38,400 nucleotides of DNA from the NCBI GenBank assembly GCA_002238605.1, contig MPMR01000035.1, forward strand, positions 1 to 38,400, written 5' to 3'. The stretch comes from BD2-11 clade cluster bacterium bin43 (GTDB lineage Bacteria > Gemmatimonadota > Gemmatimonadetes > Longimicrobiales > Gaopeijiaceae). Positions 16,555-26,106 of the stretch are shown here, in pieces; the stretch's first letter is position 1; each line of letters begins with the position of its first letter. The position numbers and the translations under genes are program-made. The notes beneath the pieces are model-generated. The model was not told the origin of the DNA. It did not search any database and saw only the letters and a program-made list of their open reading frames with translations.

Positions 16555-16592
16555 ATGGACATATGATATGACCAGTCAGTTGTGATGTCCAT
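16555..16592 (-). promoter_or_regulatory. Inverted repeat, probable antitoxin operator
   Basis: ATGGACAT (16555-16562) and ATGTCCAT (16585-16592) are exact reverse complements, separated by a locally A/T-rich 22-base spacer that contains CATATG and repeated ATATG. The element starts about 20 bases upstream of the antitoxin start codon and touches the stop of the membrane protein gene. Phd/YefM antitoxins bind such dyads to repress their own promoter; binding here is inferred. Confidence 0.45.
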
Positions 16593-17326
16593 CAGTACCC
16601 AAGCACGCCGTACGTCCCGTCGAGGATCAGGCGAACGGAGACGTACAGTCCCAGCAGCGGAATCAGCACCCAGATGGAGTTCAGGGCAACCACATAGATG
16701 TACAACTCGCGCCTGGTGATGCGGGCCTGGCTCCGCGTCACGAAGAAGCTGACCCAGTACAGCGACGACACGTAGACCCATTGCCAGAAGAGCATCGCCC
16801 CGACGATACCGGCAACCATGGGCGGCACGACTTCGACCGTATAGCCTGCGTAAAGGACCAGGGTCGGAACCGGCGTAACGAACCCGTTGCCGATGTCGGC
16901 GGTGAAGCCGAAGCTGCTGCGCTCCTCGTACGCCGAATCGATCATCGAGTACGTTGCCCAGACGTCGGCCCAGAACGTCGGGGACAGGATCCGGTTCGGC
17001 GGGACCCTGGTGACAAGGAATTCGACCGCCGGGGTGCGGCCGGTCTCACGCCTCCATTTGCGCCAATGCTCCGCGCGCGCCTCGATGTAGTCCCTGCGGA
17101 AGAACAGGCACATCTCCCAGTAGCAGATCAGCAGATTGATCGAGAAAAACACGCTGAACAGGCAATGGATGGCGTCCAGGTCGCCGTAGAGGTAATAGCG
17201 GGTCCCGACGCCGGCCGCCGTCAGGAGCGCGATCACCGCCGCGATGAGCAGTCCCACCGGGATCCCCGAACCGCTCGCCCGCCCGCCCGGGTCCCGGGTG
17301 TCCTGATCGGAGTTGTGTCCACCCAT
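16592..17326 (-). CDS. Integral membrane protein of unknown function
   Basis: I do not recognise the family. The protein has 244 residues and about five hydrophobic segments: roughly 22-47, 53-76, 152-168, 170-197 and 207-235. Between the second and third lies a charged, conserved-looking region (RRDYIEARAEHWRKW, then FWADVWATYSMIDSAYEERSSFG). The frame is open to 17461, but the ATG at 17326 (MGGHNSDQDT) gives a short polar N-terminus before the first membrane segment. It is divergent from the amidohydrolase operon. The 257-base gap between them shows no feature beyond the downstream ribosome-binding site. Confidence 0.75.
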   Translation of the reverse strand: MGGHNSDQDTRDPGGRASGSGIPVGLLIAAVIALLTAAGVGTRYYLYGDLDAIHCLFSVFFSINLLICYWEMCLFFRRDYIEARAEHWRKWRRETGRTPAVEFLVTRVPPNRILSPTFWADVWATYSMIDSAYEERSSFGFTADIGNGFVTPVPTLVLYAGYTVEVVPPMVAGIVGAMLFWQWVYVSSLYWVSFFVTRSQARITRRELYIYVVALNSIWVLIPLLGLYVSVRLILDGTYGVLGY

Positions 17327-17583
17327 CGCCTGTGATCCTGGTCGGCCCGTGTTTCCCGTCGATCGGAGATGCCCGGCGCGCACGGGAGCGGCGGGCGAAT
17401 ACTCGGCCCTCCGGGCGTCGAGGGCTACAACCCGGAGTGAGCCGGGCGAACTCGACACCATACAACCGCCGATTGACCGGACGCCATGGGAAGCGTAGTC
17501 ATCAGAGTTACTCGCACCCCGTCGGGCTCGAACGAGGGCCGGTCGGGATTATGGAAACGAGGCGATTCACGCAGGGGTGACAA

Positions 17584-20580
17584 ATGGGGGGTTATGTGAA
17601 GGCAATACTCGGGACGATGGGGCTCGCGGCCGCCCTGGCGACGGGCGCCGATGCCCAGCAGGCGACCCGAACCCAGCCGGTCGAGGGCATGCGCGACAAC
17701 GGCACCGGGTTCCACGCTCTGGTGGGGGCACGGGTAGTGACCGGGCCGGGGCAGGTCATGGACGACGCCACGATCGTGATTCGCGACGGCCTCATCCAGG
17801 AGGTCGGAGGCGGGGGCGCGCCAGCGGGCGCGCGCGTATGGGATCTCGAGGGGCTCACGGTGTACCCGGGCTTCATCGACGCCCACGCGGATCTCGGAAT
17901 GGACGACGTGCCGGAGGACGGCGACATCGGTCCCACGCACTGGAATCCGCAGGTGCGGGCCTGGTTCTCCACCACGCGGAATCTTCGGGACGATGCCGGC
18001 CGGCGCGCCGCGCTCCGCTCGCAGGGGTTCGGCGCGGCGCTTGCCGTGCCCAGCCAGGGCATCTTCCGGGGCACCGCTTCGCTGGTCACGCTCGGGGACG
18101 AGGGGGTGCGTGACCGGGTGCTGCGCCCCGACATCGCCCAGGCCATCGGCTTCCAGCGCTCCTTCGAGCTGGGCGGATCGTATCCCAACTCCGCGATGGG
18201 CACGATCGCGCTGATGAAGCAGACGTTCATGGACGCCGACTGGTACGAGCGCGCCTGGGATGCGTACGAGGCGAGCGGCCGCGCCTTCCTGCCTCCGGAG
18301 ACCAGCGAAGCGCTGGCGGCGCTCCAGGATGCGACGCACGGCGATCAGCCGGTCATCTTCGAGACCGGCAGCGAGGAGGAATACCTGCGCGCGCATCGTC
18401 TGGCGTCGGAGTTCGAGCTCGAGGCGTGGTACCGTGGGAACGGCCTCGAATACAGGCTCATCGACGTGCTTCGGGGGCGAAGCGATCCCCTCATCGTTCC
18501 GCTCGATTTTCCGGACGCGCCGGACGTGGGTCATCCGGGGGCCGCACTCGATGCCTCCCTCGCCGACCTGCGGCACTGGTACCTGGCGCCAACCAGCGCG
18601 GCGCAGCTGGCCGACGCCGGGGTGCGCTTCGCCATCACGACCGACGGCCTTTCGTCGCTGAACGAGTTTCTGCCCAATCTGCGCGTCGCCGTGGCGCGGG
18701 GGCTTGAGGCGGACGATGCGCTGGCGGCGCTCACCACCACGCCGGCCTCCTGGCTCGGCATCGACCGCACCCACGGGACCATCGCCGAGGGCAAGGTGGC
18801 CAACCTGATCGTGAGCGAGGGCGACCTCTTCGCCGAGGAGGCGACGGTTCGCGACGTCTGGGTGCAGGGAAGAGTCTACGGCGTGACCCGCCCGGCCCAG
18901 ATCGATCCGCGCGGAAGCTGGGAGATCTCCTCGGACGACGACTGGGGCTTCGAAGCGGTTCTCGTTCTGGAGGGTCCGTTGAACCGGTTGCGCGGCCACC
19001 TTGATATCGCCAGCACCGGGCCCGAACTGCCGGGCGGTGCGCGGGTCGAGCTCGGATCGGCCAGCGCGGTCGCGGAGACCGGCCGGATCGACGTCCGCTT
19101 CAACGGCGAGGTGCTCGGCTATCAGGGCATGGCGCTCCTGTCGGGTTCGGTGCGGGGCGACGATTTCTTCGGATGGACTTCGCTGCCCAACGGGGCGGAC
19201 CCGTCCTTCCGCGGCATGCGCACCGAGCCCTTCGAGGGCCCGGCGCGCGGCACCGTGGCGATGGACGTGCCCGAGATCGACCTGCCGTTCATCCGGCCGA
19301 TGATGGACTACGGCCGCACCTCGATCCCGGAGCAGCCCGCCGCGGTCGTGGTGCGCAACGCGACGGTCTGGACCCAGGGTCCGGAGGGCATCCTCGAGGG
19401 CGCCGACCTCCTGGTTCGCGCCGGGACGGTCGAGGCGGTCGGCATGGACATCGACGCGCCGGGCGGCGCGGTCGAGATCGACGCCGCCGGCAAGCACGTG
19501 ACGCCGGGGATGATCGATCCGCACATCCATTCGGGCGTCAGCGCCGTGAACGAGAGCGGCTTCGCGATCGTTCCCGAGGTGCGCATGGGCGACGTCGTGA
19601 CCCACAACAACATCTGGATGTACCGGCAGTTGGCCGGCGGACTCACCACGGCGCACATCAAGCACGGATCCGCAAATCCCATCGGGGGCGAGAACGTCTT
19701 CGTGAAGATGCGCTGGGGCTCGCTGCCCGAGGATCTCAAGCTCGAGGACGCGCCCCGCACGGTGAAGTTTGCGCTGGGCGAGAACCCGAAGCGGCGTCAG
19801 GGCCGTTATCCCGACACCCGCATGGGGACGCAGGAGATCATCCGCGACCACTTCATGGCCGCGCGCGACTACGAGCGCGAGTGGCAGCGGTGGGAGGAGA
19901 ACCAGGAGGGACTGCCCCCGAGGCGGGACCTGCGCATGGAGGCGATCCTCGACATCCTCGACCAGGAGCTCCTCATCTCGTCGCACGGCTATCGCGCGGA
20001 CGAGTTCCTTGCGCTGGTCCGGCTGGCGGAGGAGTTCGGCTTCCGGGTCCAGACGCTGCAGCACGGGGTCGAGGCCTACAAGATCGCGCCCGAGCTCGCC
20101 GCGTCGGGAGTCGCTGCGGTGGTCTGGAGCGACTGGGGCGCATTCAAGCTCGAGGCCTACGACGCGACGGTGTACAACGCCCGCATCCTCATCGAGGCCG
20201 GGGTCGTCACCTCGCTGCACTCCGACAACAGCGAGATCGCCAGCCGCATGAACTGGGAGGCGGGCAAGCTGCTGCGCACGGGGCTCACCCCCGAGCAGGC
20301 CCTGTCGACGGTGACCAACCAGGCGGCGCAGGCAGTGGCGATCCAGGACCATGTCGGTTCGCTGGAGGCCGGCAAGGACGCGGACTTCGTGATCTGGAGC
20401 GGCAACCCGCTCTCGCAGTTCTCGCGCGCCGAGCAGACCTGGGTCGACGGCCGCCGGTACTTCTCGCTCGAGGAGGACGCGGCGATGCGCGACCGGATCG
20501 AACAGGAACGCACGCAGCTCATTCAGGCCATCCTGTCCGTAGGCAACGGCGACCGGAACGCTCAGATGGAGAGAAACTGA
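17584..20580 (+). CDS. Secreted two-domain amidohydrolase
   Basis: A 998-residue protein with a signal peptide (MGLAAALATGADAQQ) and two amidohydrolase-like halves. The C-terminal half is complete: PGMIDPHIHSG (His647, His649), SSHGYRAD (His801), LQHGVEAY (His827) and LHSDNSE (His879, Asp881), as in imidazolonepropionase-like/prolidase-like members. The N-terminal half keeps the shell (VYPGFIDAHADLG, PVIFETGSEEEYLRAHRL, FAITTDGLS) but lacks the HxH pair and most metal ligands. A beta-rich insert of about 150 residues lies between them. A GGGGTGA (17575-17580) precedes the ATG. Its stop overlaps the next amidohydrolase gene by one base. It should act outside the cytoplasm on amide-like substrates, which are unknown. 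Confidence 0.88.
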   Translation: MGGYVKAILGTMGLAAALATGADAQQATRTQPVEGMRDNGTGFHALVGARVVTGPGQVMDDATIVIRDGLIQEVGGGGAPAGARVWDLEGLTVYPGFIDAHADLGMDDVPEDGDIGPTHWNPQVRAWFSTTRNLRDDAGRRAALRSQGFGAALAVPSQGIFRGTASLVTLGDEGVRDRVLRPDIAQAIGFQRSFELGGSYPNSAMGTIALMKQTFMDADWYERAWDAYEASGRAFLPPETSEALAALQDATHGDQPVIFETGSEEEYLRAHRLASEFELEAWYRGNGLEYRLIDVLRGRSDPLIVPLDFPDAPDVGHPGAALDASLADLRHWYLAPTSAAQLADAGVRFAITTDGLSSLNEFLPNLRVAVARGLEADDALAALTTTPASWLGIDRTHGTIAEGKVANLIVSEGDLFAEEATVRDVWVQGRVYGVTRPAQIDPRGSWEISSDDDWGFEAVLVLEGPLNRLRGHLDIASTGPELPGGARVELGSASAVAETGRIDVRFNGEVLGYQGMALLSGSVRGDDFFGWTSLPNGADPSFRGMRTEPFEGPARGTVAMDVPEIDLPFIRPMMDYGRTSIPEQPAAVVVRNATVWTQGPEGILEGADLLVRAGTVEAVGMDIDAPGGAVEIDAAGKHVTPGMIDPHIHSGVSAVNESGFAIVPEVRMGDVVTHNNIWMYRQLAGGLTTAHIKHGSANPIGGENVFVKMRWGSLPEDLKLEDAPRTVKFALGENPKRRQGRYPDTRMGTQEIIRDHFMAARDYEREWQRWEENQEGLPPRRDLRMEAILDILDQELLISSHGYRADEFLALVRLAEEFGFRVQTLQHGVEAYKIAPELAASGVAAVVWSDWGAFKLEAYDATVYNARILIEAGVVTSLHSDNSEIASRMNWEAGKLLRTGLTPEQALSTVTNQAAQAVAIQDHVGSLEAGKDADFVIWSGNPLSQFSRAEQTWVDGRRYFSLEEDAAMRDRIEQERTQLIQAILSVGNGDRNAQMERN

Positions 20581-21950
20581 TGACGACGATCGAGCGACGG
20601 GCGACAACGGAGACCTGGTCACGGGCGGGCGGCACCGCCTGCGCGGCTCTGGCGCTGTGGCTGTTGGCGCCGGCGGCCATCGAGGCCCAGGTGCGCATGA
20701 CGGTCCCCCCGCAGGCCGAGCCGATGGCCTTGCGCGGAGCGACCATTCACACGGTTACGAGCGGTGTCATCGAGAACGGGACCATCCTCTTCGAGAACGG
20801 GGTGATCACCGCGGTTGGCGCCGATCTGGAGATTCCGGACGGGACCCGCGTGGTCGACGCGGCCGGGAAGCACATCTATCCCGGGCTCATCGACGCCTAC
20901 AGCACGGTGGGGATCGCCGAGATCGGGGCGGTGGGGGTCTCCAGCGACGTCAACGAGCTGGGGGACTTCAACCCGAACGTGCGCGCGGACGTCGCGGTCA
21001 ACGCCGAGAGCCGGCACATCGGCACGACCCGATCGGCCGGTGTGCTCACGACGCTCACGACCCCCGACGGCGGCCTCGTCTCAGGCATGTCTTCTGCGAT
21101 GGCCCTCGAGGGCTGGAGCTGGGAGGAGATGTCGATGCAGTCGGCCGCCGCGCTCAACGTGAACTGGCCGAACCCCAATCCCCGCCGCTTCCGCGGGTTC
21201 GGCGGCTTCGGCTTCGGTCAGCAGGAGGACCCGCCGAGCTACGAGGAACAGGTGCAGCAGCTGAAGAGCTTCTTCGCCGAGGCGCGGGCGTATCGGGACG
21301 CGGTCGCCGCCGGCGAGGAGGTGCGCAGCGACTCCCGCTATCTGGCGATGATGCCGGTCTTCAACGGGGAGCTTCCCGTGGTGGTCGCGGCCGACGGCGC
21401 AGCGCAGATCAACGACGCCGTCACCTGGGCGCAGGAGGAGAACCTCAGGATCGTCATCCGCGGTGGTCGCGACGCCATCCACGTGGCGGACCGCCTGGTC
21501 GCCGAGGACATCCCGGTCATCCTGACGTCGACCATGGCCGCCCCCGGCCGGGACTACGAGGGCTACGACGGCGCCTACTCGATGCCGGCGCGGCTGCACG
21601 AGGCGGGCGTTCGCTTCGCGATCTCGGGCGGCTCGGGCTCGCTGTACTCGAACCGGCTGCCCTTCGAGGCGGGGGTGGCGGTTGCGTTCGGGCTGCCGGA
21701 GGACGAGGCGCTGAGGGCGGTGACCATCAACCCGGCGGAGTTCCTGGGACTCGCCGACCGGGTCGGTTCGCTGGAGCCCGGCAAGCAGGCGACCTTCCTC
21801 ATCACGACGGGCACGCCGCTCGACATGACCAGCGACATCGAGCAGGCCTACATCCAGGGCCGCGAGCTCGACATGAACGACATCCAGAAGCACTTCTTCG
21901 AGAAATACATGGAGAAGGTCAGGCAGTACATGCGGCGGGTGATCATGTGA
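20580..21950 (+). CDS. Amidohydrolase-like secreted protein, metal ligands lost
   Basis: A 456-residue amidohydrolase-superfamily protein with a signal peptide ending near IEAQ. The beta-sandwich start (ALRGATIHTVTSGVIENGTILFENG) and end (SLEPGKQATFLITTG) are normal, but the catalytic barrel is altered: PGLIDAYSTVG replaces the HxH motif, VVVAADG and IVIRGGRDA replace later His ligands, and FAISGGSGS replaces the Ser-Asp-Ser metal-binding turn. It is probably a non-catalytic partner of the preceding enzyme, or uses an unusual mechanism. The start ATG overlaps the upstream stop (TGATG), showing translational coupling. The frame is open far upstream, but that part is only out-of-frame overlap with the preceding gene. 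A Phe/Gly-rich insert (RRFRGFGGFGFGQQ) lies mid-protein. Confidence 0.85.
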   Translation: MTTIERRATTETWSRAGGTACAALALWLLAPAAIEAQVRMTVPPQAEPMALRGATIHTVTSGVIENGTILFENGVITAVGADLEIPDGTRVVDAAGKHIYPGLIDAYSTVGIAEIGAVGVSSDVNELGDFNPNVRADVAVNAESRHIGTTRSAGVLTTLTTPDGGLVSGMSSAMALEGWSWEEMSMQSAAALNVNWPNPNPRRFRGFGGFGFGQQEDPPSYEEQVQQLKSFFAEARAYRDAVAAGEEVRSDSRYLAMMPVFNGELPVVVAADGAAQINDAVTWAQEENLRIVIRGGRDAIHVADRLVAEDIPVILTSTMAAPGRDYEGYDGAYSMPARLHEAGVRFAISGGSGSLYSNRLPFEAGVAVAFGLPEDEALRAVTINPAEFLGLADRVGSLEPGKQATFLITTGTPLDMTSDIEQAYIQGRELDMNDIQKHFFEKYMEKVRQYMRRVIM

Positions 21951-21971
21951 GGTAGCGAAGCGGGTCCAAGT

Positions 21972-24900
21972 TCAGCCCGCGCTCCCCATCCTCCTTGTCA
22001 GCGACAGCTTCACGCGCCGCCCGCGCGCGTCGTGCGTGGCCGGGTCGTAGAACATCTCCTGGTTCACGACCGGCGGTGGCGTGTCGGCGAGATTGACCGC
22101 CGACAGCACCACGTCGAACCCTCCCACCTTGGTGGACAGGCTGAAGTCGAAGGTCAGGTGGCTGCGGATGTCGCGATACCCGGAGGTCTCCTCCTGGCTC
22201 TCGTCGCTGTAGGACGAGGTGAAGTTGGCGTAGGCCGCAAAGCTCATCCGTTCCCCGTGGAACCCCAGGTCGACCCGGGTCTTGAGCCGCGGGACCGGGA
22301 ACGCGATGGGGTTGTAGCGGTTCAGCTGTCCGACCGCCTCCGACGGCGCCTGGATGCGGCTTCCGTTGTATGCGAACTCCCGGGTGTCGTAGCTCAGGGT
22401 CCAGGTGCCGTCCAGGCCCAGATCCATGCCCGGCAGGTGCTTGGCGAGCCCGGCGGGCAGCAGTGAATCGAAATGGGTATGGGCGTGCCAGTCGATGCCC
22501 GAGGTCTTCATCCCGGGCCAATTGGTGAGGTAGATCTCCACGCGCTCGATCTGCTCGGCTTCGCAGGTGCCGGTGCCCTTGCCGTCGGGACAGGTGACGA
22601 GTTCGCTGACCGCCCGGCGGGCGGCGCCTCCCTGGTCGTAGAGCTCGGTGATGCCGGCGTGGGGAATGACGTTGATCAGGTTCCTGAAGTCGTAGCTCCA
22701 GTAGTCCACGGTCACCCTCGCCTCCTCGGCCAGGACGATGGCCCCGAGGTTGAACGTCAGCGCCTCCTCGGGCACGAGATCGGTCGATCCGAAGCTGTCG
22801 ATCGCCTTGTAGGAGCCTGTCTGGCGCACGAACTGCAGCGTCGTGACCGGATCGGTATTGGTGTCGTCCACCGAGGGCGTCCGGAAGGTCGTCTGGAGCG
22901 ATCCCCTGAACGACAGGTTGTACCCGTCGCCCTCGGCGAAGCGATATCTGAGCGCGAGCTTGGGGTCGAAGCTGGACGCGACGCGGTGGAACTCGTAGTT
23001 GGCGGCGAGCTGCACGTCGAGACGGTCCCCGATGTTCAGCGGAAGCTCCGTGAAGAAGCGGTGCACCGTCTGCTGGTCCTCGTAGGGCGAGAAGCTGTTG
23101 GTGAAGGTGAACGGGCCGCTTCGGACCGCGCAGGTCTGGTCACCCGGGATGGGACAGGGGTTGATGGCGAGATTGCTCGGGTCGTTGGGGGTCGCCGACA
23201 CGCCCAGCCAGCGGAACTGGTATCCGAGCGCGTAGTTGACTACGTCGCCGGGCGCACCCCCCGTCAGCGTGACGTCCCCGATGAAGTGGTTGGCGACGTT
23301 GTCCAGAAAGGCTTCCTCGTTGATCCAGTCCATCAGTTCCGGGCTGTTCTCCAGCGAGGGATCGAACCAGGGATTGGAGCCACCATGGTACTCGGCTCCA
23401 GGTTGTATGGAGTTCGGCCAGGCGTTGCTGAAGGGGTTGTAGTACCGGCAGGCGCCCTGCCCGGGTTGCGCGCCCCCTGGGTTGGAGATCGCCATCCCCC
23501 CGATGGCGCTCCGGTCCGCTCTGACGCCGACGCCGCAGTCGGGTCCGCCGAAGCCCCGGAACGCCAGGAACTTCCGGTAGGCGTACTCCGCCGGAAGGTT
23601 GGCGTCGCCGCGCGAGCGCGCGAAAGTGGTTGCGAGGTCGAGGTGCCCCTCTTCGCTGAAGATCTCGATCTCCCGCTTCAGCGAAGCCGACGCGCGATGG
23701 GTTTCGTTCGTGCGCACCAGGTCGCGCGAGAGCAGTCCGTTGCCGGCGATGCGTCCGTAGTAGTACCAGTCGCCGGCGAGGCATTCGTCCCCGGAGGCGA
23801 ATCCCACCGATGCGCCCTGGTCGCGGCAGAACGCGATTCTCCCCGGGTGCGAGGGGGCGGTGACCTGAATTCCGTCGTACAGTCCCACCGGCGGAAACGA
23901 AGGCGAGGTCCGCCAGTGCGGATTTGTCGACCAGGAGGTCAGGACATCCAGGTTGTAGGCGGTGCGGTCGCCGAGATCGCCGTGAACCTCGCCGAAAAGG
24001 CGAAGAAAGCGCGCCGCGTTCACCACGGGGGCGGCGGGCTGATAGCGGTACCGGCAGGTCAGGGTCTGGGCGAGGCCCCCGAAAGGCGTGCATCCGGGAT
24101 CCACGAAGAAGTCGGGGTCCGATCCGACATGGGCGTCGAGCAGTTTCGGCGAGAACTCCTCCAGGGTCTCCTCCCCGGTCAGCTTCGGGGCGATGAAGGT
24201 TCCAGGGTTTCCGATGCCGGACCAGCCTCCGCCACGCGGATGAAAGGGCTGCAGGAGGTGTGCGCGGTCGGTGGGCAGGAGTTCGCGCTGGGTCACGAAC
24301 TCCCCGGAGACGATCGCGTGCGCGCCACCCAGTTCCCTGCCGAAGATGGCGCCGACATTGCTGCTGCCGGATGCCTGGAAGTACTCGTGCGAGGCTTGGA
24401 ACTCGATCCCTTCGAAGCCCTCGCGGGTCACGAAGTTGGCCACGCCCGCGACGGCGTCCGAGCCGTAGACCGCCGACGCGCCCTCCTTGAGCACCTCGAT
24501 GCGCTCGAGCGCGATCGCCGGGATGCTGTTGGTATCCACGAAGCGCCCGCCGGCCATGCGGTACGGCACATAGGCGTGGCGGCGACCGTTGAGGAGCACC
24601 AGGGTCCGGGATGCCCCGAGCCCTCTCAGGTTCACGTTGGCGAGAGTCTCGGGGTGCAGGCCGGCCGACCCGTTGAAGAAGCTTCCCTGGTCGCCGAGGG
24701 TTCCGTGGCTCGCCCCGAGCCGGCGGAAGAAGTCGAGCACGGTGGGCGAACCCTGCGCGGCGAGCGCTGCGCGATTGGACACGGCGACGGCGTGGGGCGA
24801 GCTGATGGTGGGCTCCGCGAAGGTCGAGCCCGTGACCACGATCTCCTCGAAGGTGATCGCGCTGATTTCCAGGCTGAAGGAAGCGATGGTGGTCTCGCCC

Positions 24901-25217
24901 GCGGCCACGGTCACCGTCGCGCTGCCCGCGCCATACCCGATGAGCGCAGCCTCGACGAGGTGGGTGCCGGCGGGAACGCCGGCCAGTATGTAGCGGCCCT
25001 CGCGGTCGGCCAGGACGCTGATCGAGAGCGCCGCGATGGTGACGCTGGCGGTCGCGAGCGGCTCTCCGTGGCTCGACTCGGTCACGGTGCCCGTGATCAC
25101 GCCGGTGGATTGTGCGACCGTGCTCGTGGGGGCGAGCGCGGATGCAGCGAGCAAAACGGAAGCGAAGGCGCAAGAGATTCCGGTCGTTACTCCCCGATCG
25201 AGCTGCCTTGTGCGCAA
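21972..25217 (-). CDS. TonB-dependent receptor with carboxypeptidase-like N-domain
   Basis: An outer-membrane receptor of about 1081 residues. After a signal peptide (SVLLAASALAPTSTVAQ) comes a carboxypeptidase-regulatory-like domain (GVITGTVTESSHGEPL to FSLEIS), a FEEIVVTGS linker, a plug domain (LRGLGASRTLVLLNGRRHAY, then IERIEVLKEGASAVYGSDAVAG) and a large beta barrel. Several cysteine pairs sit in predicted outer loops (for example DPGCTPFGG and TLTCRYR). Such receptors import oligopeptides, glycans or metal complexes using TonB energy. The frame is open to 25418, but I choose the TTG at 25217, with GGGAGG four bases upstream and a normal signal peptide after it; start confidence is moderate. 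It converges on the amidohydrolase operon, whose products could feed it. Confidence 0.88.
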   Translation of the reverse strand: MRTRQLDRGVTTGISCAFASVLLAASALAPTSTVAQSTGVITGTVTESSHGEPLATASVTIAALSISVLADREGRYILAGVPAGTHLVEAALIGYGAGSATVTVAAGETTIASFSLEISAITFEEIVVTGSTFAEPTISSPHAVAVSNRAALAAQGSPTVLDFFRRLGASHGTLGDQGSFFNGSAGLHPETLANVNLRGLGASRTLVLLNGRRHAYVPYRMAGGRFVDTNSIPAIALERIEVLKEGASAVYGSDAVAGVANFVTREGFEGIEFQASHEYFQASGSSNVGAIFGRELGGAHAIVSGEFVTQRELLPTDRAHLLQPFHPRGGGWSGIGNPGTFIAPKLTGEETLEEFSPKLLDAHVGSDPDFFVDPGCTPFGGLAQTLTCRYRYQPAAPVVNAARFLRLFGEVHGDLGDRTAYNLDVLTSWSTNPHWRTSPSFPPVGLYDGIQVTAPSHPGRIAFCRDQGASVGFASGDECLAGDWYYYGRIAGNGLLSRDLVRTNETHRASASLKREIEIFSEEGHLDLATTFARSRGDANLPAEYAYRKFLAFRGFGGPDCGVGVRADRSAIGGMAISNPGGAQPGQGACRYYNPFSNAWPNSIQPGAEYHGGSNPWFDPSLENSPELMDWINEEAFLDNVANHFIGDVTLTGGAPGDVVNYALGYQFRWLGVSATPNDPSNLAINPCPIPGDQTCAVRSGPFTFTNSFSPYEDQQTVHRFFTELPLNIGDRLDVQLAANYEFHRVASSFDPKLALRYRFAEGDGYNLSFRGSLQTTFRTPSVDDTNTDPVTTLQFVRQTGSYKAIDSFGSTDLVPEEALTFNLGAIVLAEEARVTVDYWSYDFRNLINVIPHAGITELYDQGGAARRAVSELVTCPDGKGTGTCEAEQIERVEIYLTNWPGMKTSGIDWHAHTHFDSLLPAGLAKHLPGMDLGLDGTWTLSYDTREFAYNGSRIQAPSEAVGQLNRYNPIAFPVPRLKTRVDLGFHGERMSFAAYANFTSSYSDESQEETSGYRDIRSHLTFDFSLSTKVGGFDVVLSAVNLADTPPPVVNQEMFYDPATHDARGRRVKLSLTRRMGSAG

Positions 25218-25460
25218 GGAGCCTCCCGGCCGATGCCGTTGCTTGCGGCACCCGTGCAAGGAATGGACGAGAGACCCGGATGCCGTGACGATGACTACCC
25301 AATCCGGGCTCCCCGGTGCCCTTCCGCGAACCGCCGCGGAACCTGGGTTCGACGGGGGTGTTTTCCGTCGGTGCGTGCGAGGCGGATCTCCAACACCTGC
25401 CCGCGCCGCGGCGGACACACAGCCTTCCCCATGCCCTCACACCTCACGGGCGACCAGCCA

Positions 25461-26054
25461 ATGACGACCAGGTTTCACCAGACCGCCGCTACGCGGCCCT
25501 CCCTCCGCACCCTGGCGGCTTTCCTCACGCTGTTCGGCGCAGCTGCGGCCACGGCGCCAACCCGCGCCACCGCCCAGCAGCCCGCCGCCGACCCGGCCGA
25601 CGTCGCCTCCATCGACGCCATCATCGCGGCCGTTTACGACGTCATCTCCGGCGACGCGGGCGTGGCGCGCGACTGGGACCGCTTCCGGTCGCTGTTCGTG
25701 TCCGGCGCGACCCTCAGCCCGGTGGGACGTCCCGGCGGCGGCTCCACCTACGCGCGCAGGGTGATCACGGTCGACGAGTACGCGGACGGGGTCGGCGAGT
25801 CGCTCGAAGCGAACGGCTTCCACGAGGTGGAGATCCACCGGGTGACCGAGGAGTACGGCGTGATCGCGCACGCCTTCAGCACCTACGAGTCGCGCAGGAA
25901 CGCGAGCGACCGCGAGCCGTTCGCGCGCGGGATCAACTCGATTCAGCTGATGAACGACGGATCGCGCTGGTGGGTGGTGTCGATCTTCTGGCTCGGGGAA
26001 GGGCCCGACCACCCGATTCCGGCGCAGTACCTTCCGGGGGGCGGAGGCGGCTGA
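25461..26054 (+). CDS. Secreted NTF2-like (SnoaL-type) protein
   Basis: A 197-residue protein with a signal peptide (FLTLFGAAAATAPTRATAQQ) and an NTF2/SnoaL-like cone fold: helix ADVASIDAIIAAVYDVISG, FRSLFVSGATLSPVG, the strand EIHRVTEEYGVIAHAFSTYESR, and the closing NSIQLMNDGSRWWVVSIFW. Such proteins bind small hydrophobic ligands or act as isomerase-like enzymes; here no catalytic residues can be assigned. The ATG at 25461 fits the signal peptide. It is divergent from the TonB-dependent receptor, across 243 bases in which I see no clear promoter or other gene. Confidence 0.75.
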   Translation: MTTRFHQTAATRPSLRTLAAFLTLFGAAAATAPTRATAQQPAADPADVASIDAIIAAVYDVISGDAGVARDWDRFRSLFVSGATLSPVGRPGGGSTYARRVITVDEYADGVGESLEANGFHEVEIHRVTEEYGVIAHAFSTYESRRNASDREPFARGINSIQLMNDGSRWWVVSIFWLGEGPDHPIPAQYLPGGGGG

Positions 26055-26106
26055 CCCCGGGGCGGCCTTGTTGACGCCCCGCCATTGCGCGGCGCACATT
26101 GCACTC

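Noticed and set aside
17425-20622. A 1065-codon open frame on the minus strand opposite the amidohydrolase genes
   Set aside because: It mirrors the plus-strand codons, is rich in Arg/His/Asp/Val without any domain, and lies wholly opposite a gene with clear motifs. High GC content keeps the antisense frame open.
22473-26054. A 1193-codon plus-strand open frame opposite the TonB-dependent receptor
   Set aside because: Its first part is antisense to the receptor and has no domain. Only the last 197 codons, from the ATG at 25461, form a believable protein with its own signal peptide.
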